A stretch of 64,000 bases of DNA from Tetracentron sinense (taxonomy: Eukaryota; Streptophyta; Magnoliopsida; Trochodendrales; Trochodendraceae): assembly GCA_015143295.1 (NCBI GenBank), contig CM026568.1:29334441-29398440 (forward strand), given 5' to 3'. Each line of letters begins with the position of its first letter. Positions within the stretch are counted from its first letter, which is position 1. Made by a program: the position numbers and the translations under genes. The notes beneath the pieces were generated by a model. The model saw nothing but the letters and a program-made list of their open reading frames with translations. It did no database searches and was not told the DNA's origin. Positions 21,849 to 32,716 of this stretch are shown one piece after another.

Positions 21849-23465
21849 ATGGGGAATGGCAAGAACAAGTGGAAGATCTCCTTCTATCGATCTTCATCTA
21901 CCGCGCTAAAACCAGAAAGGAAGAATCCTCCTAAGGAATTCCTCTGTCCGATTTCTGGCTCTTTAATGGCTGACCCGGTAATTGTTTCTTCAGGTCAGAC
22001 CTTCGAGCGACTCTACTTTCAAGTTTGCATGAACTTGGGGTTTACTCCGACTCTCTCAGACGGCTCAAAACCCGATTTTTCTACTGTAATCCCCAACATC
22101 GCCATTAAATCGACTATTCTCAACTGGTGCGATGCTGCTGCCATCGAACGACCGCAACCCCCTGACTTAGACTCTGCTGAGAAGCTCGTTCGCACGTTAA
22201 TGGCTTCTCAAGTTGAAAAATCACAGATCGAAAACATGAAAGAGGACGACAAGATAGCGGTTTCAGAGAAGGAATTGCTTAAAGGGATTGCAGAGAACCC
22301 TCCGGTGAAGTTTACTCATGCGGCGACTGAGGTGAATCGTCGGCCGAGTCACTTCTACTCCAGCTCGGAGGAATCGGTGGCCACGAAGATTCCCACGACG
22401 CCTCTGCCTCTGCCTCTGCCTCTGCCTCTCGCAACTCGCCCATCTTGTTACTCTTCGTCGTCGTCGTCGTCTGAGATCGTTGCAGACGAAACCATAAACC
22501 CTAATTCATCTGAAGAGGAGGAGATCGTTGTCAAGCTCAAGAGCTCTCAAGTGTTCGAACAAGAAGAAGCCGTTATCTCACTGCGAAAGATCACGAGAAC
22601 CAGAGAAGAAACTAGGGTTTCTCTCTGTACTCCTCGATTACTCTCTGCCCTACGATCTCTCCTGATATCAAGATACTCTGCAATTCAGATAAACGCAGTA
22701 GCAGCGTTGGTGAATCTCTCATTGGAGAGGATGAACAAGGTGAAGATCGTACGGTCAGGGATTATCCTACCGTTGATCGATGTATTGAAGGGACGATCCA
22801 CTGAAGCGCAGGAGCATGCAGCCGGTGCACTCTTCAGCTTAGCCCTTGATGATGATAACAAAACGGCGATTGGGGTTCTAGGCGCGTTGCACCCGCTTCT
22901 CCACACTATCCGATCCGAGAGTGAGCGAGCTCGTCATGACTCGGCACTTGCTTTATATCACCTCTCGCTCCTTCAGAGTAATCGTTCCAAACTCGTTAAA
23001 CTCGGTTCGGTCCCAGCACTTTTAGCTATGGCTAAGGCGGGGGACTTGGCTAGCCGGGCATTGCTCATTCTGTGCAATTTAGCTGTGTGCGCGGAGGGGC
23101 GGGCGGCTTTGCTTGATGCCAATGCGGTAGAGTGTTTTGTGGGGATGATGAGGGGGAACGAGTTGGACTCGGAGGCGACTCGGGAGAATTGTGTGGTGGC
23201 ATTGTATGAGCTGAGTCGGAAGAGTTTGAGATTTAAGGGGCTGGCGAAGGAGGCGGGAGCGGCGGAAGTGTTGAGGGATGTGGAGCAAAGAGGAAGCGAT
23301 CGAGCGAGGGAGAAAGCGAAGAGGATGTTGAAGATGATGAGAAGGAGAGATGAGAAGGAAGAGGTTGACTGGGAAGCTGTGTTGGAATCGGGGGCAATGA
23401 GTCAGACTCGTCGCCGACTCGGTTGCGGAATAAATGCATCGGGTGCAAATTCCACCGAGTTTTGA
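21849..23465 (+). CDS. PUB38: U-box/ARM E3 ubiquitin ligase, PUB38-41 clade
   Basis: Single-exon gene of 538 residues. Residues about 28-98 form a U-box (KEFLCPISGSLMADPVIVSS, then GQTFER), which recruits E2 enzymes for ubiquitin transfer. After it comes a Ser/Pro-rich linker, then Armadillo repeats over about residues 215-480 (SRYSAIQINAVAALVNLSLE, EAQEHAAGALFSLALDDDNK, RHDSALALYHLSLLQSNRSK). The C-terminus is basic. Layout and wording are closest to Arabidopsis PUB38-PUB41, cytosolic E3 ligases, several of which are linked to stress and hormone responses; the target here is unknown. The frame is open 10 codons further upstream but only from a TTG, so ATG at 21849 is the start (MGNGKNKW, as in the clade). 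A CTCTGC microsatellite at about 22402-22430 encodes a Pro-Leu run in the linker. Symbol indicates clade, not proven orthology. Confidence 0.95.
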   Translation: MGNGKNKWKISFYRSSSTALKPERKNPPKEFLCPISGSLMADPVIVSSGQTFERLYFQVCMNLGFTPTLSDGSKPDFSTVIPNIAIKSTILNWCDAAAIERPQPPDLDSAEKLVRTLMASQVEKSQIENMKEDDKIAVSEKELLKGIAENPPVKFTHAATEVNRRPSHFYSSSEESVATKIPTTPLPLPLPLPLATRPSCYSSSSSSSEIVADETINPNSSEEEEIVVKLKSSQVFEQEEAVISLRKITRTREETRVSLCTPRLLSALRSLLISRYSAIQINAVAALVNLSLERMNKVKIVRSGIILPLIDVLKGRSTEAQEHAAGALFSLALDDDNKTAIGVLGALHPLLHTIRSESERARHDSALALYHLSLLQSNRSKLVKLGSVPALLAMAKAGDLASRALLILCNLAVCAEGRAALLDANAVECFVGMMRGNELDSEATRENCVVALYELSRKSLRFKGLAKEAGAAEVLRDVEQRGSDRAREKAKRMLKMMRRRDEKEEVDWEAVLESGAMSQTRRRLGCGINASGANSTEF

Positions 23466-23987
23466 TTTTTTTGCGGGTTTGCGGGTGCGGTTTGTAATTA
23501 CGGATTACGGGTGAACTTTATGGGGTTTCTTTATTGTCCCTTTTTCTTTCTTTTCTTGAGTCCCTTTTCCACTATTGGACATGGGGGTGGAAATTTTTGA
23601 ACCCGGCATGAGAATTGAGTACTCTTTTCCTTTTCATGTTTGCCTTAGATGCCGAAGCTATGCTAAAGTTAGTCTAGCAACCAAGCATCAAGAGGAATTT
23701 AGAAATTTCTACTGCTCTGGGTAATATCATAACACAACGTCTTAAAATTTCTCATTATATCGTGTTTCATCTGTCTAAAAATGCTAACACTTATGCCCAC
23801 AAGCTTGCCCGGCATAGCTTGGGGGTTGAGCATTGCTAAAAATTTTCACTCTTAGCTTTTAATTCCTTGGCACTACAGGAAAATTTTGGGGCGCAGGAGT
23901 CCTCAAACTGTTTATAGACTGTAGACTCCCTAATGTACCTATTATCTCTTAACAAAAAAATTACCACATTTCCTCGGGATAAGGATT
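23466..23987. other. 3' flank of the U-box gene
   Basis: Contains the likely 3' UTR (T/C-rich to about 23640). The sequence after that (23700-23960) reads like decayed LINE 3' sequence (CTCATTATATCGTGTTTCAT, then ATGCTAACACTTATGCCCAC), but no domain can be shown. No gene recognised. Confidence 0.35.
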
Positions 23988-23995
23988 GCTATTCA

Positions 23996-25122
23996 CAGGG
24001 GCGGAGCCAGATGGGGGCCTGTGGGGGCACGTGCCCCCACTAAACTTTTGTAAAAAAAATGTTTTTTTAAATATAGCCATTGAAATGGGCCATCGAATCA
24101 CAGCCACTTGCAATTGAACTCAGGCAGAGTTCAATTGCACCCATAGGCCAACACGTGTCCCTTTTAACCTATATTAATCGTGGTTAAAATTCACCAACCC
24201 TTGGGATTCAATAATATAACCTTGGTTTGTTTGATAAAATATTAATCTCATGGTTTTAAAATTCTTATCTAGAGTTAATTATTTTTTTCTAAAAACTAAG
24301 GTTATATTATTGAATCTCAATGGTTAGTGAATCTTAACCATAGTTAATAAGGGTTAAAAGGGATACGTGTTGGTTGTGGGTGTGATTGAACTCTCCCAAA
24401 GTTCAATCGTAATTGATTGTGATTCGATCTCTGGAAATGGAGGCTAGGGCTGCTTGAGCTTTGAGTTTGAGTCTATCCAATTGTGATTGAAATTTGAATT
24501 GTACTCACAATAGGGCGGAAATCGAAGTAGGAGGATTAATATTTTCAAAATATTTTTTTTCTAAAAACCAATGTTAGATTGTTGAACCCTAAGGGTTAAT
24601 GAATCTTAATCATAATTAACCAGAGTTAAAAAGGGACATGTGTTGACCTGTGGGTGAAACTAGACTCTTCCAAGTTTAATGCAACTGACTATGATCCCAA
24701 CTCCTGAATTTTAAATAAAAAATATCTTTTATACTAAGTTGATTAATTAGTTAAGCGTGCATAATTATGGACAAGGAGCTTATCCCCTAAAACATTATAT
24801 TATGTTATTTAATTATTTAATATGGCATAACCATGAGGCAACGGAACAATTATCTCCTGAACTTTTGAAAACAAAATACATATTTTATATCATATTATTT
24901 AATTATTTAACAGGACATATAACTATAGAAGACAATTGTATTATAAACAAAGAGAAACAATACCCATAAGATATGTACGAAATGAATGGATGGAATGGCC
25001 CAAGAACTTAAGTCATAAAAAAAAACTACACCCCCTAAACCCTTAGACCCAGAATATTTCATACCTAATTTCAATTAACAATTGTGTGCCCCCACTACTA
25101 GAAAATCCTGGCTCCACCCCTG
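23996..25122. mobile_element. Non-autonomous hAT-like element, 1.13 kb
   Basis: The terminal inverted repeat is CAGGGGCGGAGCCAG on the left; the right end is CTGGCTCCACCCCTG (one mismatch). Flanks GCTATTCA (23988-23995) and ACTATTCA (25123-25130) form an 8-bp target duplication with one difference, as expected for hAT. There is no transposase. The interior carries several copies of the palindromic core in both orientations (about 24110-24220, 24290-24400, 24560-24650), next to Helitron-like words (GAGTTCAATTGCACCCA at 24128). Confidence 0.8.
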
Positions 25123-25130
25123 ACTATTCA

Positions 25131-25659
25131 CCATGCCTAACTACATTGAGTAATCTTTTCCTCTCTACCATTTCTCAACTGTTCCTCAAACACCACCACA
25201 ATTCCATTTCTGTAAAGATAATACATGCAGTTTTACTCATTTTCCAGCCTCTTATTCTAAGAATTACTCGTGACTTATTTTCAGCAGCTTCTTTAGAGTC
25301 CATTTTTTTATATCTGAAATAGGGTTTAAAATTATAATTAGGACCAAATGGAATAGATTGATAGTGCAGATTAAGGGTCATTAATTGGGTTGGATTCTTT
25401 CACATGTAAAAATAAAATATAAAATCTGGTTTGTAATTTTACACCCATTTAATTGAATAGTTTTTTACCTAATTCAACCCTATCCCTTTGGGATAAAAAT
25501 GTTGTGGACTGTGGAGATGGGACTCCCAATTCATCCCATCATGGGATTTTCAGAGGGGATGATCTGGAAAGGAAATATAAAATAAAAGTTGGGTTCAGGG
25601 TGGCATGCTCTTTTTCAATTGGAGCAAAATAATTAAATAAAATCAGCGTACATAATAGA
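25131..25659. other. Intergenic DNA between mobile elements
   Basis: No gene was recognised; open frames here lack any known motif. Confidence 0.35.
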
Positions 25660-26127
25660 GGGGAATGCTAGCTCCAATTTTTTTATTCCTCCCTTTCCTC
25701 GCAGGAGCAACAAGTGTTGTACTTGGGGCCCAAATTCGGCCCTTAAATCACTCTTGTAAAGGACCTCGGCTTGGGCCGAGCCTATTTAAAATTACAAAAC
25801 TTCAAGCCCAAGTCTAGCACATTGACAACCCTGCACCCCTTTAAACCTTGAACATTTTTTTTTGGTTAAGTAAAGTAACAACTAAACACACGACAGACCT
25901 AAGGTACTCTTAATGTATCACAAGGGTAAAGCCACTCAATCACTCCAAATGGCCTGGCTAATAAAGGATTGTTGGACCCTTGTATACTCCTGCCAAGTCT
26001 AGTACCTAACTAAGATAGGTCTAAACTAAGGTAGAGAGGGACAATAACACCCTGCCGCAAGCGAAGTAGAGAGAATATTGGTCCGGTAGAGAAAGTGAAG
26101 TAGAGAGAAATGAGGCTAGCATTCTCC
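25660..26127. mobile_element. MITE of the GGGAATGCTAGC family (copy 1)
   Basis: The left end GGGGAATGCTAGCTCCAATT pairs with the right end, read on minus as GGAGAATGCTAGCCTCATTT. Both are followed by CT-rich sequence (TTCCTCCCTTTCCTC and CTCTCTACTTCACTTTC). The same ends bound the element at 34279-34562. No coding capacity. Confidence 0.6.
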
Positions 26128-26141
26128 GCATAACATAACAT

Positions 26142-26338
26142 AGGCAAAAGATTAGCTCGGGAATCCACAAAACATTGGGCACCTGGCGATAATTTAGGGG
26201 AGAAGTCATTTCATTTTCTCCGCATGATTTTGACTTCTTCTCATTTGATATCTTTCCCCTTTAAAATGCCACATGCCCACTAGTTTGTGGATTCCCGAGC
26301 GCCCAATTCGGGCAGCCGTGTAGAGCTAATCTTTTGCC
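26142..26338. mobile_element. Short MITE with 8-bp target duplication
   Basis: The inverted ends are GGCAAAAGATTAGCTC and GAGCTAATCTTTTGCC. Inside them lie paired CGGGAATCCACAAA and TTTGTGGATTCCCG, and GGGCACC against GGGCGC words. Flanks CATAACAT at 26134-26141 and 26339-26346 are identical. About 197 bp, non-coding. Confidence 0.68.
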
Positions 26339-26424
26339 CATAACATTACATAATAGACAGTAAATATTATAAAAAAATTTGGACAACGTGTGACACTGAC
26401 TCAAATGATTTTCACTTTTTTCCC

Positions 26425-26545
26425 GGTAGGGACACCGCCAAAACCACCAAATGAAGGACACGTACCCCATATGCGTAAACTCTGTACCGAAACAAAGCCT
26501 ACGCAGCACTTCATTTGGTGGTGCTGATGGTGTCCCCACCAGGTA
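26425..26545. repeat. Small foldback element
   Basis: GGTAGGGACACC and CACCAAATGAAG on the left pair with CTTCATTTGGTG and GGTGTCCCCACC on the right, across a spacer of about 40 bp. MITE-like; no target duplication assigned. Confidence 0.6.
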
Positions 26546-26722
26546 GCACCGGAGAAGATCCTAAGTCTTTTCTTAATACTTATGCTTTTAAGGGGACTGG
26601 CAGTCAATCCAAATGAAGTGGAGGTTGTTTTGACTGGTCGGCTACGGAACCGTCAATTCCAATCCATTCTCAGGCCACAAAAACCTCTTGTGGCGGCCTA
26701 TTTAAAAATTACAAAAATGTAA

Positions 26723-26902
26723 GCCCGGCCCGGCTCAGTGATAACCACTAACTAGAATTTGCAATTCCAGCTCAAATCATTGACCCTTCCTAAATCTACA
26801 GGCCCAGCCCGGCCCGGCTCAGTGATAACAACTACCTAGAATTTGCAAGTCCAGCTCAAATCATTGACCCTTCCTAAATCTACAGGCCCAGCCCGGCCGA
26901 TT
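26723..26902 (+). repeat. 84-bp tandem duplication
   Basis: GCCCGGCCCGGCTCAGTGAT begins at 26723 and 26807, with the following ATTGACCCTTCCTAAATCTA also repeated; a third partial start (GCCCGGCC) is at 26891. The copies are nearly identical, so the duplication is recent. Non-coding. Confidence 0.75.
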
Positions 26903-26995
26903 AACACCTCGAATCCATGTATATAATAGAGCCCGGGGCCCCGGACAAATGAATATAGCACGGCCAGAATATACTTATCACATGGCATTATCTAA

Positions 26996-27830
26996 CTCAT
27001 TGACACGCCAGGGCCCCGTGCCCTCCTTAACTTTTGAAAACAAGGGAATTTTTTTTAGAGCAATAGTCCCCTCATCGGCGAGGAGGGACTATTCCTCCTC
27101 GCTCTCATATAGCTGACCCTTCAACTCCTACTAACTTGGGTTAGTTTTTTTCAACCTTTTAGTTAATTTTATTTTCCTAAAAAACAAGGGTAGGTAGGGT
27201 GAACCCTAAGAGTGGATGAATCTTAACTACAGTTAAATGGGTTAAAAGGGGGACACATGGCAAGAAAATGGGAGCCAAGACGCCCCTCCTCGCATCACCG
27301 ACCGAGGAGGTGATTATTTTCCATTTTTTTATTGGGAGCATACTATGATCCTTCTTAAACTTTTGGAAAAAAATAAATTAATATTTAAGCAATATGGCAT
27401 GGGATGTTGCCATTGGTCAACATGTGCCTATTTTAACCCCTATAAATTGTGGTTAAGATTCATTAATCTTTAGAGGTCAACGATATAACCTTTTAAAAAA
27501 TATATTAAAAAAATAACCCTAAGGGGAAAAATTCTTAACTTTGGTTATATTATTGAACTCGAATGTTAGTGAATCATAACCTTAGGGTTGAATCACAATT
27601 GATTGTGGTCCAATCTCCTTCAACTTATAAAAAAATATCTTTTATACAATTTTGTTTAATTAATTAGTAGAGCATAGTCATAGAATAAGAGGGCAGTTGT
27701 CCCCCTATACTTTTAAATATATATTGTTTTATTTAATGAGGCTCATTCGGCAAGCACCCCTAAATTTTTTGAAATAAAATATATTTTTATACTATATTAT
27801 TTAATTATTTAGCAAATGATAGCCCTGACA
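26996..27830. mobile_element. Diverged relative of the hAT-like element, with a MITE inside
   Basis: Shares stretches with 23996-25122: GCCCCGTGCCC and CTTAACTTTTG-AAAA at the left, a core pair (27420-27600), AAAATATCTTTTATAC, and AATTATTTAGCA at the right. The ends have decayed and no target duplication is seen. A MITE (27058-27322) sits in it. Confidence 0.4.
27058..27322. mobile_element. GAGCA...TTTTCC MITE (CTCCTCGG subtype, copy 1)
   Basis: Starts GAGCAATAGTCCCCTC and ends GAGGTGATTATTTTCC. GGCGAGGAGGGACTATTCCT and the right-hand CCTCCTCG/CGAGGAGG words give inverted ends. It carries one palindromic core half (27160-27250: AACCCTAAGAGTGGATGAAT). Flanks TTTTTTTTA and ATTTTTTTA form a 9-bp target duplication with one difference. 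No ORF. Confidence 0.62.
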
Positions 27831-27975
27831 TCTATTAGAATCACAATCAATCGCGATTGAACGTGGGGAGAGTTCAATTGCACCCACAAGTTAACACGTG
27901 TCCCTTTTAACTCCTATTAACTATGGTTAACTCCTTCCCCTCGCTCTCACGTGCATCGCACGTGCCACCCGCTAG
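27831..27975 (+). mobile_element. Mini-Helitron, 145 bp, complete ends
   Basis: Starts TCTATTAGAATCAC directly after an A. It ends in CTAG at 27972-27975 followed by T, the expected A/T host junction. The 3' end carries the subterminal hairpin CACGTGCATCGCACGTG about 8 bp before CTAG. Inside are CAATCGCGATTGAAC, a GTTCAATTGCACCCACA stretch and GTGTCCCTTTTAACTCC, the start of the palindromic core. No coding capacity. A second copy is at 37620-37776. Confidence 0.78.
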
Positions 27976-28317
27976 TGTAAATAATGAGAAATAAAATGAC
28001 ACAAATTCATTCTTCATCTATTATGTAAATAATGAGAAATAAAATTACACAAATTCATTCTTCACAAATTCACCAATATGACACGTTCTTTCACGGGACT
28101 TAAAATCGTCTCTAGCCATAACTAGACTTTCTCTGTGGCTGCATTCCCAGGATGCCACGTGTTAAGATACCCAAACATTTTTAATAACCATTACCGTTTT
28201 TCCTCTTTGCTTCACTCCATTACTTCCTCTGACCACATGGAGGTTATTTTAACATGCGGCAATAGCCAGAGATCCTACGTCATTTAATTTAATGGGGTGT
28301 GGTTGGGATCATAATAA

Positions 28318-28718
28318 TGTTGGAAGTTGTCATGAATTCAACCTAAATTCATGGTGACCCATTTGGCGATCCGGATGCCCTAAAATTTTGACCCGATTTA
28401 AGGCCCAATCTGTTTTGGGTATTTTATCCATTTCTCTTTATTGTAACCCTAATATAGAAGAGATTTTAATAGATTTTGTTCGTAAGAAAAAAAAGAGAAT
28501 AGAGAGCCGTTTTTTGAGATTCTTGTGAAGAGGGTTTCCGAGTGATTGTTTGAGAGAAATCTCATTGTTGAATAAATGAAATATTATCGCTGCCCGTGAA
28601 CGTAGGCATCTTGCCGAGAACCACATAAATTTTTTTAGTTTGTTTTTCTCTATTTCGTTTGTTTTGATTTGCTGTTTTTAGATTCGTTTCACTTTAATTT
28701 ATACGCTTTTGCATAACA
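28318..28718 (+). mobile_element. Solo LTR, probably Ty1/copia
   Basis: Starts TGTTGGAAGTTGTCATG and ends in ATAACA, about 401 bp. Flanking AATAA (28313-28317) and AGTAA (28719-28723) are a near-matching 5-bp target duplication. The phrase CCCGTGAACGTAGGCATCTT near the 3' part is a hallmark of many plant copia LTRs. No internal region remains, so this is a recombination remnant. Age not measurable from one LTR. Confidence 0.65.
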
Positions 28719-28737
28719 AGTAAGTTGTAATTGAAGT

Positions 28738-28830
28738 TCGGGAGAGTTCAATGGCACCCACACGTCAACATGTGTCTCTTTTAACCACTATTAACTGTGG
28801 TTAAGTTTCACCAAACCCTTGGCTCAGCCC
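28738..28830 (+). mobile_element. Mini-Helitron fragment
   Basis: GGAGAGTTCAATGGCACCCA, then CACGTCAACATGTGT, and the core start (TTAACTGTGGTTAAG, then TTCACCAAACCCTTGG) match the interior of 27831-27975, without either terminus. Confidence 0.5.
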
Positions 28831-30229
28831 TTTGACAGCCAAGGAAAATATACTTGGAGTACTTGTAAGACTTGGCTAGTTTATCTGTTCTCTCTATCGT
28901 CTCACCTGCGAATGACCTTGTTATTATGCTGCATTGCTTAGAGTAGAATTTCTGTAGTATCAAACTCAAGAGGATTAGTTTCTTTCTTCATTTAGAAGCT
29001 ACTAAGACTAGGCAAATTATCAAGAGTGTCAGGCCTTACTGGTTTAGGGTCTCCGGGGCCCTGTTTTTGCCCATCAAAGACATCAGAAGTCAATATTTGC
29101 ACTACCATTAACGATGAGGATTTTGCATTGTGGGAAACTAGAGTTTACAACGTTTTTCTTCTACTGATAAATATGATTTTGCAATGCTCATTTAAAAAGA
29201 AAATCCACTTTTTCCTCATATTCAAGTCTGCAAGATCTAATTGTTCTATCTTCTGCAAGATGATTTCCCCGTGGGAACACATGTGAGTCAGTGAGTGAGT
29301 ATATAAATATTTTTATATCCAACTTCACACAAGATATTCCTGAATCTCATTTATATACATATATATAGACTCGGGATCAGTGGATCGCCTCCATTTCTAA
29401 CTGGAGGGAAGCCCGCCAGCATTAACTTTCAGAGCTTCCACCTACTCTTTGAATTTCTTACCAAAATGAAGTGTAAAAAGAGAGACTTAGTTTGTGCGAC
29501 TGTAAGGGGTACGTGTTGGATCTCTATTAATGTTGGCGAGCTCCCTGCAGCCAGTTAACACTGGAGATGATCCCAATTCATTTTTTTCCCTGGTGTGAGG
29601 CATCATTTTCCATAGATAGTTGCAAGGTCAAAGTGGGCGAGTCATGAGTGAGCCCTCCAACCATATCACCAAAGGGAACTTCTACCAATTCATAGGTTAT
29701 TTCTATCTCTGGAAATTGAAGCCAGGAATATGAGGGGCCATGCACACCACCATCCTAGCTCAAGGGGGTGTGTGATATTCTTGAGATTCATTAAGAAATG
29801 CTGGAATAATACAGTATTCCTACATTTATACAGGTATTTTTGGATTACAAAGGCTGTTGGCTGGGTACCAGCAGGGGCAGAGAGGTAAAAGGCCTACCTT
29901 CATCTCAACAAGCAGATCCTTAGCGAACTAAAATTTGATCTGAACTGTCTCCTTCTTACACACAGAAAGCTCTGCCACAGGTGCACCAACAAGGATTACA
30001 GTAAATCTCTGGTATCATTTCTCTCCTCTTTAGACATGGAGCCTCCTATGACAATCCATGCCCTCTATCAAATTATTGTTGTAGCATTGATATTAATAGA
30101 TAAATGAATAATAGGTTTCCAATCTAGGCAAGGTTTTGATCATCTTGATTTGATACCAAAGTACTGGATGAATTATAAACCAATACCATTTTAAGAAAAA
30201 TGGATGAATAACATGGTACGTACATTAGT
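28831..30229. other. Intergenic DNA
   Basis: No gene was recognised. An 86-codon frame at 29026-29286 has no known domain. No clear repeat family. Confidence 0.35.
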
Positions 30230-30357
30230 CATTACACCATGGGCGTGTCCCAGTGGTTGTGTATCTCCCTTTGGGGAGGTGTGACTCGAGTTCGAGTGGT
30301 AACCCCCTTAACCCTAATCTAGCTAGATAAATGATTTAGGACCTACCAAAAAAAAAT
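30230..30357 (+). mobile_element. tRNA-derived SINE, complete
   Basis: Begins near ACCATGGGCGTGTCCCAGTG (A-box region). It has box B GACTCGAGTTCGAGTGG and ends TAGATAAATGATTTAGG plus an A-run. It is the same family as 16157-16325 (CTCC-TTTGGGGAGG-GTGACTCG in both). The flanks AATAACATGGTAC and ACATTAG on both sides look like a long target duplication, interrupted on the left by two extra bases. Confidence 0.75.
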
Positions 30358-31920
30358 AACATGGTACATTAGGGTAATGTGTAATTACATATACCAAAGT
30401 ACTTATATTTAATAGTATCAAGTAAATTCGTTAATATTCACTAGTCTTTTTTTACCCCTATGTAATGAATACCATTTTACCAACAAAAAAAAAATGAATA
30501 CCATTCTATTAAATATAAGATTACTTTGGTGTGTGTATATATATATAATCACCTTTTACCCATAAAACAAATCTCATAGCCTCTAAAGTCAATTTTGGCA
30601 TCCTTGGTTTTTTATTTCCGTGGGGAATTGCCCACAATTGAAGCAAAAGAAAGTAGATTAGGGTGGCTGATGGGTGGGAACAAGTCCTTCTGATCCTCAA
30701 TCCTCTCAGTGATAAATAAAATGAAATGAGTTGAAAACAATCAATCAACCAACCCACTCACACCCACCATATTCAATTTCTCTCATATGGCTTCTTTTGA
30801 TTCCACATGTCTGGATAGCGAAATGCTTGATAACTTTGCTTACCTACTTAGAATTCTTTCCCTAAAGCAAAGAAAGCAATGTGAATAGATTAGAAGAGGA
30901 AGAAGAACATGGACAAGAACAAGAGCCAGTTGATGAGAATGAGAGAGCCATTGGTGGAAGAAGTCCACCATTTGAAGATTTTATATGAGACAATGGAATA
31001 ACATCACAATCCAATTGTTTCTATCATGTTTTAAAGCTACAAAAGTTAGGGTCCAAAAAAAAAAGCAAGAACAACTGTCCAACACAAAAGCTTTGCTTGT
31101 CTATTCAACAAAAGTTGATGACTTAATTAATCTGTAAACCTATGTTTTTGGGTATAAAATATTAGGTTTTCCTGCTCTAAGAAGATATGCACAGATCTCA
31201 TTGAAGACCCTTATCACTATATATGCTTACATCATTTCCCACTTTTCTAATATTCCATTGTTCAGCAACTTCTTCCGTCTCTCAATCCCAAGAGCAATCC
31301 AAAACCTGGTCTAGATTAACAGTTTTTGTTTAGATGCATGTGGATGGAGGGTTAATTACGGAGAAGCTTCATTTAAGTGCCAGATAAGCACATTACTACA
31401 GAACTTAACATAGTCAAATCTAATTTGGAACACTGTTGTGGATGGCATTGGATACCCAAAGTTATATATTTTTTTGGAAAGTACCCAAAGTTATATATAT
31501 AATATGCAATTAAGTACAGTGGGAGATCTGTTGCAAAGCTAGGCGCCTTCCTTCCAGGTGATTGCATCCCCGCCTCTTTTGACTTTTGGATTACGGTAAA
31601 ATCTAGTATCAATCATTTCTCTCCTCTTTAAGAATGAAATATGTGTTTTAAATGCCCAAGTGGCACTTCAGCTTCATGTAAAATACAGATTGTCAAAGTG
31701 CTTGTAGACTGGATTTCCTTAATAAAACAGACTGAATCCTTTTTGATAGGGAAAGCTTGAGGCGTATCTACTATAATATGAAAAAGCTTTAGCCCAATAC
31801 TGCATGAGGGCTTATTCAATTCTTCTTTTTCTATTCCTTTTATTGACTATTTTGGGACTTGTATGCTGCTCTTGATTATAAAAGTATTCCTAATGCATAG
31901 TTGGATCCAAATGAGTTCAC
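30358..31920. other. Upstream region of the zinc-finger gene
   Basis: Contains TA-rich tracts (30533-30548, 31485-31503). A 30-codon ORF at 30909-31001 (MDKNKSQLMRMREPLV...) has no recognisable homology; it is a candidate only. No repeat identified. Confidence 0.35.
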
Positions 31921-31930
31921 TATATATAAA
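31921..31930 (+). promoter_or_regulatory. TATA box of the C2H2 zinc-finger gene
   Basis: TATATATAAA lies 73 bp before the start codon, at a spacing that would give a leader of about 45 bases. It is the only good match close upstream. Confidence 0.65.
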
Positions 31931-32002
31931 TCCAAGAGAGGCTGGAAAACTAACCTGAGAGTTAGTTCAAGGAGATATCATCATCTTCCCATTTAAACAG
32001 AT

Positions 32003-32716
32003 ATGGAAAAGGATGTGCTAGAACAAGGTGCTGCTGAATCTAGTCTTCTTTTCGCTGGAAGTGAGCGAGTCGAAGAGAAGAAGCTGAGATTGTTTGGCTT
32101 CGAGGTGGATCCATATATGAACGATAGGAAATGCTTGAGAGGGTCAGAGGAAGGAGATGAGAGTGTAAATTCCTCAACCACAGTTTCATCTTGTAAGGCG
32201 AAACTTGTTATGGAGAAGAGGCCAACAGGTGAGCTGGATGACAAGAAGTTTGAATGCCAATTTTGTTTCAAGGAGTTTGCAAACTCACAGGCATTGGGGG
32301 GTCACCAAAATGCCCATAAAAAGGAGAGGATGAAGAAGAAAAGATTGCAGCTTCAAGCAAGAACAGCAGGCATTAATTGTCACCTTCAACCTTCTTTCCA
32401 GAGTCGCCACGGTTTCAGTTACCACTGCTCCTCACCATGGTTCTATAATCCTTCCTGTTACACACCTGGCTTCACTCTCTATGAGGAGTCTCAAATTAGT
32501 TTCAACCAATTTGATCAAAATTCTTACCTCAAAGGTTCCCATGTCTCGAATTCATACGCTCGACCCTCTCACGCCCCGCTCAAACAAGATGCCTGTATGT
32601 TCAGCTTGATACACAGGTCCACCGAGAGTAGACCTGCTGTCGTCAAGCCTTCCCTCTTGCCTGTTTCCAAGCAAATCAGTAAAAAATTGGATCTTCAATT
32701 AGGATTTTCCATGTAA
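32003..32716 (+). CDS. C2H2 zinc-finger regulator, GIS/ZFP5/ZFP6/ZFP8 group
   Basis: Single-exon, 237 residues. [12 protein letters not shown] at residues 27-37 is the conserved N-terminal motif of this plant group. One C2H2 finger spans residues 83-105 (C85, C88, H101, H105) with the plant hallmark QALGGH (96-101). A basic patch (KKERMKKKR) follows and may act in nuclear import. The C-terminus LDLQLGFSM is an EAR-type repression motif (LxLxL at 229-233). Proteins of this group are nuclear factors that control trichome and root-hair formation through gibberellin and cytokinin signals in Arabidopsis; the role in this plant is inferred from family. A TATA box 73 bp upstream and an in-frame ATG in plain context support the start. 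Confidence 0.92.
   Translation: MEKDVLEQGAAESSLLFAGSERVEEKKLRLFGFEVDPYMNDRKCLRGSEEGDESVNSSTTVSSCKAKLVMEKRPTGELDDKKFECQFCFKEFANSQALGGHQNAHKKERMKKKRLQLQARTAGINCHLQPSFQSRHGFSYHCSSPWFYNPSCYTPGFTLYEESQISFNQFDQNSYLKGSHVSNSYARPSHAPLKQDACMFSLIHRSTESRPAVVKPSLLPVSKQISKKLDLQLGFSM

Noticed and set aside
23233-23448. Minus-strand frames opposite the U-box gene
   Set aside because: Shadows of the strong plus-strand coding sequence.
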